A stretch of DNA of 64,000 nt from Marinococcus luteus_A (GTDB taxonomy: Bacteria; Bacillota; Bacilli; Bacillales; Marinococcaceae). Both the position numbers and the translations under genes were made by a program. Under the pieces are notes generated by a model. It had not been told where the DNA came from. It made no database searches and worked only from the letters and a program-made list of their open reading frames with translations. Below, piece by piece: positions 16,690 to 25,604 of this stretch. The stretch's first letter is position 1. Each line of letters starts with the position of its first letter. The stretch spans positions 1-64,000 of the forward strand of contig NZ_JAXRUV010000008.1 of the NCBI RefSeq assembly GCF_034497705.1, written 5' to 3'.

Positions 16690-17439
16690 ATGAACATCGC
16701 ACTGCAGCTTTACACGCTTCGAAATGAGCTTGAAGAGGATTTTGTCGGAACACTTCAGCAGGTGAGAACCATGGGATACAAAGCGGTGGAGCTGGCCGGT
16801 CAGAGCGGCGGCTTCGGTACGGAGGAGCTCGCGGGGACAATGAAGAATATTGGCCTTCGGATAGTCTCGAGCCATGTACCGCTCGAACAGCTGCAGGATG
16901 ACCTGGACGGCGTAATACAAAAGCATCTGGCGCTTGGATGCCGCCACATTGTGTGTCCATATCTCGAAGAAGAAAAACGTTCGAGTCTGAAAGCTTATAA
17001 GCAGACGGCAAAGGAACTAAACAGGATCGGAAAAGCATGTCGGAAGGAAGGCATCACGTTTTCGTATCATAACCATGATTTTGAACTGCTTCCGCTCGAA
17101 GGGCGGCTGCCGTTTGAAATGATGCTTGAGGAAATGAAACCGGAGCACGTGCAGGTAGAGCTTGATACATACTGGGTGCAGAAGGCGGGGGAAGACCCTT
17201 TTACCTGGATGGAACAACTCAGGGACCGGCTTTCGCTTGTGCATATTAAAGATATGACCGCAGACAGCGAGGAATTTTTTGCTGAGCTTGGCGAAGGGAA
17301 AATGGATATTGAGGCAATTATGAAAAAAGCAGAGGAAGCCGGGGCTTCCTGGCAGATTGTGGAGCAGGACGCTTCGAGGCGTAAGCCGCTTGAAAGTGTG
17401 CAGATAAGCATGAATTACATCCAGGATACATTTGTTTAA
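16690..17439 (+). CDS. Sugar phosphate isomerase/epimerase family protein (AP_endonuc_2)
   Basis: A 249-residue TIM-barrel protein of the xylose-isomerase-like superfamily. LQLYTLRNE at strand 1, a metal-site Glu region, SYHNHDFE, ELDTYWV, LVHIKDM and a final Glu (IVEQD) supply the usual metal ligands. Relatives include inosose dehydratase- and tagatose epimerase-like enzymes. AAAAGGAG precedes the ATG. The LacI-type operator upstream suggests sugar-responsive control. The exact substrate is unknown. Confidence 0.85.
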   Translation: MNIALQLYTLRNELEEDFVGTLQQVRTMGYKAVELAGQSGGFGTEELAGTMKNIGLRIVSSHVPLEQLQDDLDGVIQKHLALGCRHIVCPYLEEEKRSSLKAYKQTAKELNRIGKACRKEGITFSYHNHDFELLPLEGRLPFEMMLEEMKPEHVQVELDTYWVQKAGEDPFTWMEQLRDRLSLVHIKDMTADSEEFFAELGEGKMDIEAIMKKAEEAGASWQIVEQDASRRKPLESVQISMNYIQDTFV

Positions 17440-17484
17440 AGAAACGGCGGCTGAGGTAGAGGACTATCAAGGAGGATGATAATT

Positions 17485-18057
17485 ATGCCATCCGCATTTG
17501 ATATTTCAGATAAAACAGGCCATGGTCTGGCCGTAGATGAGTTTGTTGAACGCATGCGCCCCACTTACCGGGAGAAAATGGAGCCGTGGCAGGCTGCTTT
17601 TTCCTGGAACCATCACCCCGAGGATAAGCTGCTGGCCCTGCAGTCGCGGGATGATCTGCACTGCGCTATTCTTGTATCCGACTGGTGCGGGGATGTGCAC
17701 CGGAACTTTCCGGTAATCGTGGAAGTGATGCGAAAAGCAGGTATTCCAGTGGAAGTGTTTATTCAGGAGGATCATCCGGATTTTATCGATCAATTCCGGA
17801 CGCTCGGTGGCACGTCGGTGCCAAAAGTGGTAGTTTCTGATGAACACGGAAAGGTTTATTTCAGCTGGGGACCGAGACCCGCTTTTATCCAGGAGCCGAT
17901 GAAGCATTTCAAAAGCCTCGGCCTGACAGAAAACGATGAAACGTACGCGGATGAACGCTCGGCAGCATACGAAAGTATTTTTTCCAGATACGGCGACGAT
18001 GCCGACTATCAGCGGCTGGTCGTATACGAACTCACCAATCTGCTCGAGCAGTGCTGA
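17485..18057 (+). CDS. Thioredoxin-fold family protein
   Basis: A 190-residue cytosolic protein with a thioredoxin-like core (about 55-145). It contains SDWCGDVHRNFP, where the usual CxxC is reduced to a single Cys, and the cis-Pro motif GTSVPKVVV. The loss of the second Cys argues against classic disulfide exchange. AAGGAGG sits nine bases before the ATG at 17485; an ATG at 17476 is too close to it. It follows the isomerase gene by 45 nt and may share its promoter. Confidence 0.8.
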   Translation: MPSAFDISDKTGHGLAVDEFVERMRPTYREKMEPWQAAFSWNHHPEDKLLALQSRDDLHCAILVSDWCGDVHRNFPVIVEVMRKAGIPVEVFIQEDHPDFIDQFRTLGGTSVPKVVVSDEHGKVYFSWGPRPAFIQEPMKHFKSLGLTENDETYADERSAAYESIFSRYGDDADYQRLVVYELTNLLEQC

Positions 18058-18070
18058 CAATTTTCATAAA

Positions 18071-18101
18071 AAAGCCCGTGCCTTTTTCAGGTACGGGCTT
18101 T
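18071..18101. terminator. Bidirectional terminator
   Basis: A 12-bp stem (18071-18082 with 18090-18101) around a T-rich loop. It lies between convergent genes and overlaps the last codons of the OsmC gene. Confidence 0.75.
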
Positions 18102-18548
18102 ATCTGTACGGCGGAGCGTTGGTTCGAGCGTAAGCTCCACGTTCCCCTGGAGGGCCCGGGAAATCATACAGCCTGCTTCCGCTTTTTCGATAAGCTTCTG
18201 CGCTTTTTCCATCTGTTTGTCGGAAGCGCCGGCTTCGAGGGTGATCACCGGGCGATGGATGATTTCTTTATACGTAAACACGCCGTTTGTAACATCTACG
18301 CGTCCTTCGCTCGTATGAGCCATGGAGTCGACCGGAAGCTCCGCCCGTTCAAGCATGGCGCCGAGCGTGATAATATAGCATGTGGCTGCAGCGCCCAGGA
18401 GCATTTCATCAGGGTTTGTGCCAACGCCCGGTCCGTCCATTTCTTCGGGAATGGAAATATTCGTTTTCAGCTGACCGGCATCAATAGAGCCGACGGCATT
18501 GCGGCCTCCGGGCCAATTCGCCGTTAAATGGAAGTGTTCGATAGCCAT
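18087..18548 (-). CDS. OsmC family peroxiredoxin-like protein
   Basis: A 153-residue OsmC/Ohr-family protein. The first Cys lies in GAAATCYIITL and the second in KAEAGCMIS, so the two peroxidatic/resolving cysteines are retained; a Pro-rich GTNPDEMLL loop precedes the first. Members reduce organic hydroperoxides. AAGAAGGGAT precedes the ATG. Single gene with a shared terminator. Confidence 0.88.
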   Translation of the reverse strand: MAIEHFHLTANWPGGRNAVGSIDAGQLKTNISIPEEMDGPGVGTNPDEMLLGAAATCYIITLGAMLERAELPVDSMAHTSEGRVDVTNGVFTYKEIIHRPVITLEAGASDKQMEKAQKLIEKAEAGCMISRALQGNVELTLEPTLRRTDKART

Positions 18549-18687
18549 AGCTTATCCCTTCTTTATATAAAGTCTTTCCTTGAGGATAAAAAATAGAAAA
18601 AGGAAAAGCAAAAAAAGTGCCTGCCGTAGGTTTCAAATAAAAGGAAAAGGTCTATAAAAGAATATGACATGAAAGGGAGGCTTACAT

Positions 18688-19461
18688 ATGAAGAAGATAT
18701 TACTTACGGGAGCTGCAGGTACAATCGGCACTGTGCTGAGAAACTACCTGTCAAAGCGTTTTGATCTTGTGCTGACAGACACGAAAACTCCGGAGGATTT
18801 AACAAGCGAAGAAACATTCATGGAAGCGGATATTACGAATAAAGCAGAGGTCCGCGATCTGATGCACGGGGTGGATGCGGTCATCCATCTGGGAGGCATA
18901 CCGGTTGAGGTGGACTTTGAATCCATTGAGCAGGCGAATATAAAAGGCACGTTTCATGTAATGGAGGCAGCGGCTGAGGCCGGCGTGGAACGTTTGATTT
19001 TTGCGAGCAGTATCCATGCAGTCGGCTTTTATCCGGCGGATGAGTGGATGGACGAAGCCTCACCAGTGCGGCCCGACACACTTTACGGGGTTAGTAAGGC
19101 CTACGGGGAAGCGCTCGGTCGTTATTATCACGACAAATTTGGGTTAAAAGGCATTGGGGTGCGTATCTGTAATTTTCAGGACCGGCCGGCATCCGAACAC
19201 GATTTGGAAAACTGGTTCAGCCCCCGTGATGCAGAGCGATTATTTGAAGCAGCGCTCACGTGTTCAGTGCCTGAGTATCTGATTGTTTACGGCATTTCAA
19301 ATAACACCCGGGCGAAATTTAAAAACACCCGGGCAAAAGAAATTGGCTACGTGCCACGAGAGAATGCAGAAGACTACGCTGGTGAAGTGGAGGCAGGGAG
19401 TCATCCAAAAAAAGGAGGAGACTTTACGGCGAAGGACTTCGGAAAAGAGAACGGGCGGTGA
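18688..19461 (+). CDS. NAD-dependent epimerase/dehydratase, uronate-dehydrogenase-like
   Basis: A 257-residue extended-SDR protein. LLTGAAGTIG (NAD-binding), a VIHLGG motif, SSIHAVG with the catalytic Ser and YGVSKAYGE with Tyr and Lys are present. The short length and the region SPRDAERLFEAAL fit uronate dehydrogenases (hexuronate to aldaro-lactone) better than UDP-sugar epimerases. Translationally coupled to the GNAT gene, which starts inside its end. The uronate substrate is an inference from family likeness. Confidence 0.82.
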   Translation: MKKILLTGAAGTIGTVLRNYLSKRFDLVLTDTKTPEDLTSEETFMEADITNKAEVRDLMHGVDAVIHLGGIPVEVDFESIEQANIKGTFHVMEAAAEAGVERLIFASSIHAVGFYPADEWMDEASPVRPDTLYGVSKAYGEALGRYYHDKFGLKGIGVRICNFQDRPASEHDLENWFSPRDAERLFEAALTCSVPEYLIVYGISNNTRAKFKNTRAKEIGYVPRENAEDYAGEVEAGSHPKKGGDFTAKDFGKENGR

Positions 19462-19979
19462 GACAGGTGCAGGAAGCAGAGTTGAAGGTTTTAGGAGGCG
19501 GAGATGCTGAAGCATACGCAGCGCTCCGGATGCAGGCCCTGGAGGAGAGCCCGGAGGCCTTTGCTTCGACCCTGGAAGAGGAAAGACAGAAGCCGGACCT
19601 GGTTAGAGAATATAAAGAAAGGTTGGAGGGGAGAAGGTCTTTTACATGGGGCATCGAGGCCGGAAGCGAGCTGGCGGGTGTCATCACTCTGCTCCCGATG
19701 CAAATGCAGAAGCTTCAGCATAAAGCGACGATTCTCGCTATGTATGTAAAGCCTTCGTTCAGGGCATACGGGTTTGGAAGCAGGCTCGTAAAGGCTGCTT
19801 TGAAGCAGGCAGACCAAGACGGGGTGGAACAGGTGCAGTTAACCGTAGTGAGTAAAAATAAACGCGCGGTCCGCCTGTACGAAGCCTGCGGATTTTCTGT
19901 TTTTTCGACAGAAAAAGAAGCGATGAAAACAGAAGACGGATACGATGACGAGCACTGGATGGTTTGTTTTTTAAAATAA
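19458..19979 (+). CDS. GNAT family N-acetyltransferase
   Basis: A 173-residue GNAT. The acetyl-CoA loop lies in AMYVKPSFRAYGFGSRL (R/Q-x-x-G-x-G/A variant) and the C-terminal NKRAVRLYEACGF motif is typical. The start is uncertain: GTG 19458 overlaps the upstream stop, and GTG 19467 is also possible; neither has a strong ribosome site, so coupling with the previous gene is likely. Substrate unknown. Confidence 0.82.
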   Translation: MRQVQEAELKVLGGGDAEAYAALRMQALEESPEAFASTLEEERQKPDLVREYKERLEGRRSFTWGIEAGSELAGVITLLPMQMQKLQHKATILAMYVKPSFRAYGFGSRLVKAALKQADQDGVEQVQLTVVSKNKRAVRLYEACGFSVFSTEKEAMKTEDGYDDEHWMVCFLK

Positions 19980-20044
19980 CACAAGCCGTCAGGCTCTGTT
20001 TCTGTTTTTGCCAATAAGGGAACAATGAAGCAGGAGGGATAACA

Positions 20045-21136
20045 ATGAAAATTCAGGCAGCTGTCGTCAGTGAACAAGCTGGCGCCATTCAGCATACAGA
20101 AGCAGAACTCGATGAACCAAAAACAGGGGAAGTAAGAGTGAAAATTTCTGCAGCCGGTATTTGCCACACCGACCTCGGTGTGCAGCAGCAGGAGATTCCA
20201 ACGCCGCTTCCGATTGCATTAGGACATGAAGGAGCAGGCGTGGTGGAGAAGGTCGGCGAAGGGGTCGAGGATGTAGAGCCGGGTGATCATGTGGTTATCA
20301 CATTTTCGCATTGCGGAACGTGCCGTAACTGCCGCGAAGGACATCCCGGGGCATGCGAAAATTTTAATGCCCTGAATTTTGGCGGCACCATGAACGACGG
20401 CACCCGCCGTCTTCACAGTGAAGACAGTGAAGTGTCTTCTTTGTTCGGACAGGGGTCACTTGCAACCTACGCTGTGACCCCCGTCAATAATGTAGTAAAA
20501 GTCCGCCGAGACGTAGATATCCGTTTGCTTGGTCCTTTAGCCTGCGGTGTCCAGACTGGTGCAGGCACAGTTCTCAGCCGTTTGAATGTAGGCGTTGGCG
20601 ATACGTTAGTCGTTTTTGGCTGCGGAGGAGTCGGCATGAGTGCCGTTATGGCCGCACATCTCGCCGGTGCTCTGCAGGTCATCGCCGTAGACGTCAATGA
20701 GGAGCGTCTGGAGCTGGCGAAAGAGCTTGGAGCAACGCATACAATCAATGGTAAAAAGGAAGACGTTGTTGAAAAAGTGAAGGAATGGACCGATGGAGGG
20801 GCAGATTATGCGCTTGAATCCACCGGAGTGGCTGCCCTTGCAAAACAGGCGATGGACGTGCTCCGTTATAAAGGGGAGTCAGCCGTCGTCGGTGCTGGCG
20901 CAGATACTGAATTTCACGTGCATCAGAACTTCATCGTGCCAAATGCAACCATGTCAGGTGTCGTAGAGGGAGACGTCGTGCCGAAGCTGTTTATTCCGAT
21001 GCTTGTGGAATATTACAAGCAGGGCAAATTTCCTTTTGATAAATTGATTACTATGTATCCATTTGAAGATCTGGAGCAGGCCCTTGAAGATATGAAAGCG
21101 GGCAAAACGATCAAACCAGTGATTACGTTTGAATAA
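20045..21136 (+). CDS. Zinc-dependent alcohol dehydrogenase, aryl-alcohol type
   Basis: A 363-residue medium-chain dehydrogenase. Catalytic zinc ligands lie in GICHTD and GHEGAG, the four structural zinc cysteines in CGTCRNCREGHPGAC, and the NAD site in GCGGVGMS. The arrangement matches class-III-like aryl-alcohol dehydrogenases. It probably oxidises aryl or allyl alcohols in the cytosol. GGAGGG precedes the ATG and a hairpin follows. Monocistronic. Confidence 0.9.
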   Translation: MKIQAAVVSEQAGAIQHTEAELDEPKTGEVRVKISAAGICHTDLGVQQQEIPTPLPIALGHEGAGVVEKVGEGVEDVEPGDHVVITFSHCGTCRNCREGHPGACENFNALNFGGTMNDGTRRLHSEDSEVSSLFGQGSLATYAVTPVNNVVKVRRDVDIRLLGPLACGVQTGAGTVLSRLNVGVGDTLVVFGCGGVGMSAVMAAHLAGALQVIAVDVNEERLELAKELGATHTINGKKEDVVEKVKEWTDGGADYALESTGVAALAKQAMDVLRYKGESAVVGAGADTEFHVHQNFIVPNATMSGVVEGDVVPKLFIPMLVEYYKQGKFPFDKLITMYPFEDLEQALEDMKAGKTIKPVITFE

Positions 21137-21142
21137 CAGACG

Positions 21143-21172
21143 GAAGCTGCGCAGATTTGCGCGGCTTCTTCT
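21143..21172 (+). terminator. Probable terminator
   Basis: GAAGCTGCGCA pairs imperfectly with TGCGCGGCTTC around a short loop, followed by TTCTTAA. The T-tail is poor. Confidence 0.5.
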
Positions 21173-21195
21173 TAATGTAAAAGGGGAGGTTTCAC

Positions 21196-21720
21196 ATGGA
21201 ACGGATAGCGATTGATATGGATGAAGTAACGGTAAATACGCTGCCGACGCTGCTACATAGGTTTAACAGGGATTACGGATACAGTGTTACGGCTGAAGAC
21301 CTTAGAGGTATGAAGCTGGAGGCCCTGCACCCGGAGCTTCATGATGAGATTAAAGCTTATTTCTACGAGCCTTCTTTTTTTCGTCATCTGCAGATCATGG
21401 ACGGTGCACCGGAGGTGATCGGGCAGCTCGCCAGACAATATGAAGTGTTTATTACAACAGCAGCAATGGAATTTCCGCCATCGTTTGCGGCAAAATACGA
21501 GTGGCTGAAAGACAACCTATCTTTTTTGGGAGACATGAATTTTGTATTCTGCGGCGATAAAAGCATCATTCATGCCGATTATTTGATAGATGATAATGCC
21601 AGACACTTCGAACGCTTTGCCGGCAAAGGGATTTTGTACACTGCTCCTCATAATGTTTATGACACGGCTTATACAAGAGTCGATCACTGGGAAGACATTC
21701 GGCGCTATTTTTTAACCTAA
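21196..21720 (+). CDS. 5'-nucleotidase of the NT5C family (HAD)
   Basis: A 174-residue HAD-superfamily protein like cytosolic deoxyribonucleotidases. DMDEVTVNT carries the nucleophile and acid/base Asp, ITTAAME is motif II, and GDKSIIHADYLIDD combines the motif III Lys and motif IV acids. It should dephosphorylate (deoxy)nucleoside monophosphates. AAAGGGGAGG precedes the ATG. Monocistronic. Confidence 0.88.
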   Translation: MERIAIDMDEVTVNTLPTLLHRFNRDYGYSVTAEDLRGMKLEALHPELHDEIKAYFYEPSFFRHLQIMDGAPEVIGQLARQYEVFITTAAMEFPPSFAAKYEWLKDNLSFLGDMNFVFCGDKSIIHADYLIDDNARHFERFAGKGILYTAPHNVYDTAYTRVDHWEDIRRYFLT

Positions 21721-21845
21721 AGACTGCCTTGTTCTGAAATTGAGAATCGAAGTGACAGCAGGAAGAAAAGTAGAGAAAGGTTGTTGTACAATGAAAAAGG
21801 ATGTAGAGTAAACCAATATGAAAAGCGTTCGTAGGAGAGAGAAGT

Positions 21846-23078
21846 ATGCAGAATAAACAGACAGGAGAAAGGCTTCGGCAGCGGGGGCAGCATCTATCAA
21901 CAGCACAGCTTGCCCTGCTGTTTGCCGGAATCATTATGCTCGCGGTCAATCTCCGGCCGGCGTTAACAAGCGTCGGTCCGTTAATCCCATTAATCCGGGA
22001 AGATATTTCGCTGACAAGAGGAACGGCCGGTCTGATTACGACCCTGTCGCTGCTGACGTTTGCAGCAGTTTCGCCGGTGGCGCCAAAAATCGGATCAAAA
22101 ATTGGACACCAGCGGGCTTTAATGGTTGGTGTTATCGTACTCATTGTAGGTGTTTTTATGCGCTACGTGCCTGAAGCCTTGTTTTTGTTTGCCGGCAGTC
22201 TGCTTGTCGGAGCGGGTATTGCGATGCTAAATGTGCTTCTCCCCGGTGTTATTAAAGAGTCCTTTCCGCACAATGTCGGTGTAATGACCAGTATTTATAC
22301 GACTACGATGGTATTAATGGCCGCAGTCGGTTCAGGAGTTTCGGTGCCGCTTGCGGCCAGCGCCGGCCTGGGATGGCAGTGGTCGCTGCTGTTCTGGGTC
22401 GTTCCTGCGATAGCAGCGTTGCTGTGCTGGGGATTTGTGCTGAAAAACAGGCAGCTTCAGATGCCGGGCCGTGTGAGAGCGGTGGAGCGAAGCGGTTCCG
22501 AAGGCTCGATTTGGAAGTCTCCGCTCGCGTGGCAGGTAACATTGTTTATGGGCCTGCAGTCCATCGGGTTTTACGTGACCATCACCTGGCTGCCGGATAT
22601 TTTAAATAATCTTGGAAACATGCCACTTGCAGCTGCGGGCTGGCTTGTGGCACTTATGCAGGTCGCAAGTCTTCCGGCTACCTTTTTAACGCCAATTCTT
22701 GCTGGCAGGTTCCGTAACCAGCAGAGTATTATCGCCGTAATCGGTGTGATTGCGGTACTCGGCCTGGTGCTGCTTATGACAAACACAGCGCCATTCATGC
22801 TTGCGATCGCGGTACTGTTCATCGGGCTTGCACAGGGCGGAAGCATCAGCCTCGCGCTGGCATTGTTGAGTATCCGTGCTTCCACTCCGCAGCGAGCAGC
22901 AGATTTATCGGGGATGGCCCAGTCGGTAGGTTATTTTATGGCTGCCCTTGGGCCGATTCTGGTAGGTGCTTCCTTTGATGCCTGGGAAACATGGATGCCT
23001 GCGCTGCTTATTTTAATGATTGTCTCCGTTCTCCAGGTGGGTGCCGGCATGGGCGCGGGCCGTAACAAAGAAGTATAA
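21846..23078 (+). CDS. MFS transporter, CynX/NimT (cyanate permease) family
   Basis: A 410-residue, twelve-helix permease. The first helix ends with the family signature NLRPALTSVGP, followed by PLIPLIREDISLTRGTAGLI, both typical of CynX/NimT and YycB proteins. Members are linked to cyanate or 2-nitroimidazole transport, but there is no cyanase nearby and the substrate is open. GTAGGAGAG precedes the ATG. A terminator follows. Confidence 0.88.
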   Translation: MQNKQTGERLRQRGQHLSTAQLALLFAGIIMLAVNLRPALTSVGPLIPLIREDISLTRGTAGLITTLSLLTFAAVSPVAPKIGSKIGHQRALMVGVIVLIVGVFMRYVPEALFLFAGSLLVGAGIAMLNVLLPGVIKESFPHNVGVMTSIYTTTMVLMAAVGSGVSVPLAASAGLGWQWSLLFWVVPAIAALLCWGFVLKNRQLQMPGRVRAVERSGSEGSIWKSPLAWQVTLFMGLQSIGFYVTITWLPDILNNLGNMPLAAAGWLVALMQVASLPATFLTPILAGRFRNQQSIIAVIGVIAVLGLVLLMTNTAPFMLAIAVLFIGLAQGGSISLALALLSIRASTPQRAADLSGMAQSVGYFMAALGPILVGASFDAWETWMPALLILMIVSVLQVGAGMGAGRNKEV

Positions 23079-23084
23079 ACAGAG

Positions 23085-23113
23085 AAGGCTTTCCGGGGTG
23101 GAAAGCCTTTTTT
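23085..23113 (+). terminator. Rho-independent terminator
   Basis: AAGGCTTTCC pairs with GGAAAGCCTT around a GGGGT loop, followed by six T. Confidence 0.85.
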
Positions 23114-23188
23114 ATGTATTACAGATGTGTAAAATATACGGTATTGGGGTATCATTGTCCATGGAACAAAAAGAAAGGGGGAAGCACG

Positions 23189-23833
23189 ATGGACACGATT
23201 TCTATTATCGCTGTTGTTTCGTTGGCAGCTGCCTTTATTTCTACAGCGATTGTGATCGTAGATGTCCGGAGAAATCCGCAGCCAATGATGGTTATGAATG
23301 TGGTATGGCCGCTCACTGTACTCTATTCGGGACCGTTGGGGCTGTTTTTCTATTATTATATCGGACGTAAAGGGCATGGTGATAAGCCGATGTGGCAGTC
23401 AACGGTCGCCTCCACCAGCCACTGCGGCGCCGGATGTGCGCTTGGAGATATTATAGGCATTCCAATCGTTGTGGCTTTAGGTTGGACGATTGCGGGGACC
23501 CGGCTGTTCGCGGACTATATCGTGGAATTTATACTGGCCTATACGTTTGGGATTTTCTTTCAGCTGGCATCTATCCTGCCGATGAACGAACAGATGAGTA
23601 AAAGCCAGGGCATCAAACAAGCCGCCAAAGCGGATACGCTTTCGCTTGTATCTTATCAGGTTGGCATGTTTGGTTTTATGGCTTTAGTTCATTTTGTGTT
23701 CTTTGCCACACCACCGAGTCCGGCTGGCCCAACATTTTGGTTTATGATGCAGATTGCGATGGTCATCGGATTTTTAACCAGCTATCCGGTAAACTGGTGG
23801 CTCGTTGATAAAGGCATCAAGCACGCGATGTAA
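23189..23833 (+). CDS. DUF4396 membrane protein
   Basis: A 214-residue protein with about six helices. The diagnostic STSHCGAGCALGD motif (His and two Cys) lies after helix 2, and a YPVNWWLV motif is near the C-terminus; both are hallmarks of DUF4396. The His/Cys cluster could bind metal. Its function is not established. AAAGGGGGAAG precedes the ATG at 23189; the frame opens earlier at 23114. Confidence 0.85.
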   Translation: MDTISIIAVVSLAAAFISTAIVIVDVRRNPQPMMVMNVVWPLTVLYSGPLGLFFYYYIGRKGHGDKPMWQSTVASTSHCGAGCALGDIIGIPIVVALGWTIAGTRLFADYIVEFILAYTFGIFFQLASILPMNEQMSKSQGIKQAAKADTLSLVSYQVGMFGFMALVHFVFFATPPSPAGPTFWFMMQIAMVIGFLTSYPVNWWLVDKGIKHAM

Positions 23834-23838
23834 CAAGA

Positions 23839-23869
23839 AGCAGAAGGCGGTATGGTCTTCTGCTTTTTT
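23839..23869 (+). terminator. Rho-independent terminator
   Basis: AGCAGAAG pairs with CTTCTGCT around a 10-nt loop, followed by six T. Confidence 0.8.
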
Positions 23870-23955
23870 ATGCAGATTTTGTCAGCTGGGACGGGGGATA
23901 TGATAAGCTTAGTTCGTATAGATAATGTAGCGAAACATGCAAAGGAGAGAGGGTC

Positions 23956-24876
23956 ATGCCGGCACGGTTAGCGTATCTGCTCGTCCTGGCAGGGGCGGCA
24001 TTGTGGGGCACAACGGGGCTGTTTGTGCAAAACTTATATACATATGGATTCACGCCATGGGAGGTAGTAGGCATCCGCCTGATTTTTTCAGCGGTTATTA
24101 TTACCCTGTTTTTGAGTATTGTGGAGAGAAGTCTGCTGCGCATCCGGTGGCAGGATTTGCCGCTGTTTGTCGGCACTGGTATTATCAGTATTGCTTTTTT
24201 TAACTTTTTCTTTTTCTCCGTGATGGAGGTCTCCGGCATTTCTCTTGCGGTAGTAATGCTTTACACAGGCCCGTTATTTGTGGCCGTTATCGCCAAATTT
24301 GTTTTTAAGGAAACACTGACGGCAGGAAAAATAGTGGCGCTTGTGATTATGATTACCGGGTGCATGTACGCGGTCGGGCTGATCCCACTCGGTTCGGACA
24401 GTATAGCTGCAGCGGCCGTTTTGTTCGGAATTGCTTCTGGTTTCTTTTATGCGCTCTACAGCATTTTTGGAAAGTTTTTAAGCGGTCGGTATCATCCGCT
24501 TACGATCACGACCTATTCCATGATCCTCGGCGGCCTGTTTTTACTGCCTGCAAGCCGCCTGTGGAAAAAAGCAGAAGCTTTTACGGAGCCAGGGGTATGG
24601 TGGAACGGCATCGGGCTTGCGGTGGCAGCTACAACGATAGCATACGTAGCATATACAGCCGGTCTGGCCCATGTGGAATCTTCAAGGGCCTCCATCCTTT
24701 CGATTATCGAACCGGTGGTGGCTATCGTCATCGGGGTAGCTGTTTTTGGTGATTCCTTTACGCTCTGGCAGACCTTCGGCATTGTGCTCGTCTTTGTGGC
24801 AATTATTGCTACGGTTTACGGGGACACGCTGCTCGGCAAAATGCTGGGGAAAGCATCCTTAAACCGGCAGTCTTAA
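23956..24876 (+). CDS. EamA/DMT family transporter
   Basis: A 306-residue protein with ten helices in two EamA repeats (about 5-140 and 155-295). ALWGTTGLF in helix 1 and the ASILSIIEPVVAIVIG segment in the second repeat are characteristic of RhaT/YdcZ-like DMT exporters. Amino-acid or metabolite export is the usual role. AAAGGAGAGAG precedes the ATG. The gap to the MOSC gene is 49 nt. Confidence 0.88.
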   Translation: MPARLAYLLVLAGAALWGTTGLFVQNLYTYGFTPWEVVGIRLIFSAVIITLFLSIVERSLLRIRWQDLPLFVGTGIISIAFFNFFFFSVMEVSGISLAVVMLYTGPLFVAVIAKFVFKETLTAGKIVALVIMITGCMYAVGLIPLGSDSIAAAAVLFGIASGFFYALYSIFGKFLSGRYHPLTITTYSMILGGLFLLPASRLWKKAEAFTEPGVWWNGIGLAVAATTIAYVAYTAGLAHVESSRASILSIIEPVVAIVIGVAVFGDSFTLWQTFGIVLVFVAIIATVYGDTLLGKMLGKASLNRQS

Positions 24877-24925
24877 GTAATAGTTGAGAAAGAATTTAAT
24901 TATACTACACGAGGAGGGGCAGCAC

Positions 24926-25582
24926 ATGAACATACGGGTAATGGAATGGTTCACGGGAAAACCGGAAGACATATCAGCCGAAAAGGAAAAGCCGGTATTT
25001 TCAGCTATTAATAAAACAAAGCGCTCCGAAGAGTCCCTGTATTTATCGGAGACCGGCCTGGACGGGGATGAGCAGGCAGATAAAAAGAGCCACGGGGGCC
25101 CGGAGAAAGCAGTTTGTGTGTATCCGTGGGAGCATTACGCGTACTGGAGCAGAACGCTCGAGGACGCTCTTCCGCACGGAGGGTTTGGGGAAAACATGAC
25201 GGTTCAGAACGGTGTCGAAGAGGATGTGATGATCGGCGACGTTTTCCGCTGGGGAGAAGCGGTGGTGGAAATCAGCCAGCCACGGGAGCCCTGCTATAAA
25301 ATTGCGAAACGCCACGGCATCAAAAAGCTGCCCCTCTATGTTCGTGACACCGGTTATTCCGGCTATTACATGCGGGTGCGCCAGGCAGGAACCGTAGAAA
25401 AAAACCAGCCGCTGCGACTCGAAACGAGAACCACCTCCTTAAGTGTTGCTGGCGTAAACCGGATCACATACCATTCAGAAGATCCGGCCGAAGTTGAAGA
25501 AGCGCTGGAGTGTGCTGCCCTTTCAGAAGAATGGAAAAAGTCCCTGTATAAAAAGCTGGATAAACTGAAAAATAAGCACTGA
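24926..25582 (+). CDS. MOSC-domain protein, YiiM-like
   Basis: A 218-residue MOSC protein. KKSHGGPEKAVCVYPWEHY, LPHGGFGENMTV, and ISQPREPCYKIAKRHG with the conserved Cys match the YiiM/YflK group, followed by the 3-alpha C-terminal domain. YiiM-type proteins act in molybdenum-cofactor-dependent reduction of N-hydroxylated compounds. CGAGGAGGGG precedes the ATG at 24926; the frame opens earlier at 24884. It is convergent with fdhD, another Mo-cofactor gene. Confidence 0.9.
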   Translation: MNIRVMEWFTGKPEDISAEKEKPVFSAINKTKRSEESLYLSETGLDGDEQADKKSHGGPEKAVCVYPWEHYAYWSRTLEDALPHGGFGENMTVQNGVEEDVMIGDVFRWGEAVVEISQPREPCYKIAKRHGIKKLPLYVRDTGYSGYYMRVRQAGTVEKNQPLRLETRTTSLSVAGVNRITYHSEDPAEVEEALECAALSEEWKKSLYKKLDKLKNKH

Positions 25583-25604
25583 GCCATAAAGGCCAGTGCT
25601 TATT
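25571..25604. terminator. Bidirectional terminator
   Basis: AATAAGCACTG (25571-25581) pairs with CAGTGCTTATT (25594-25604). It lies between the convergent MOSC and fdhD genes. Confidence 0.85.
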
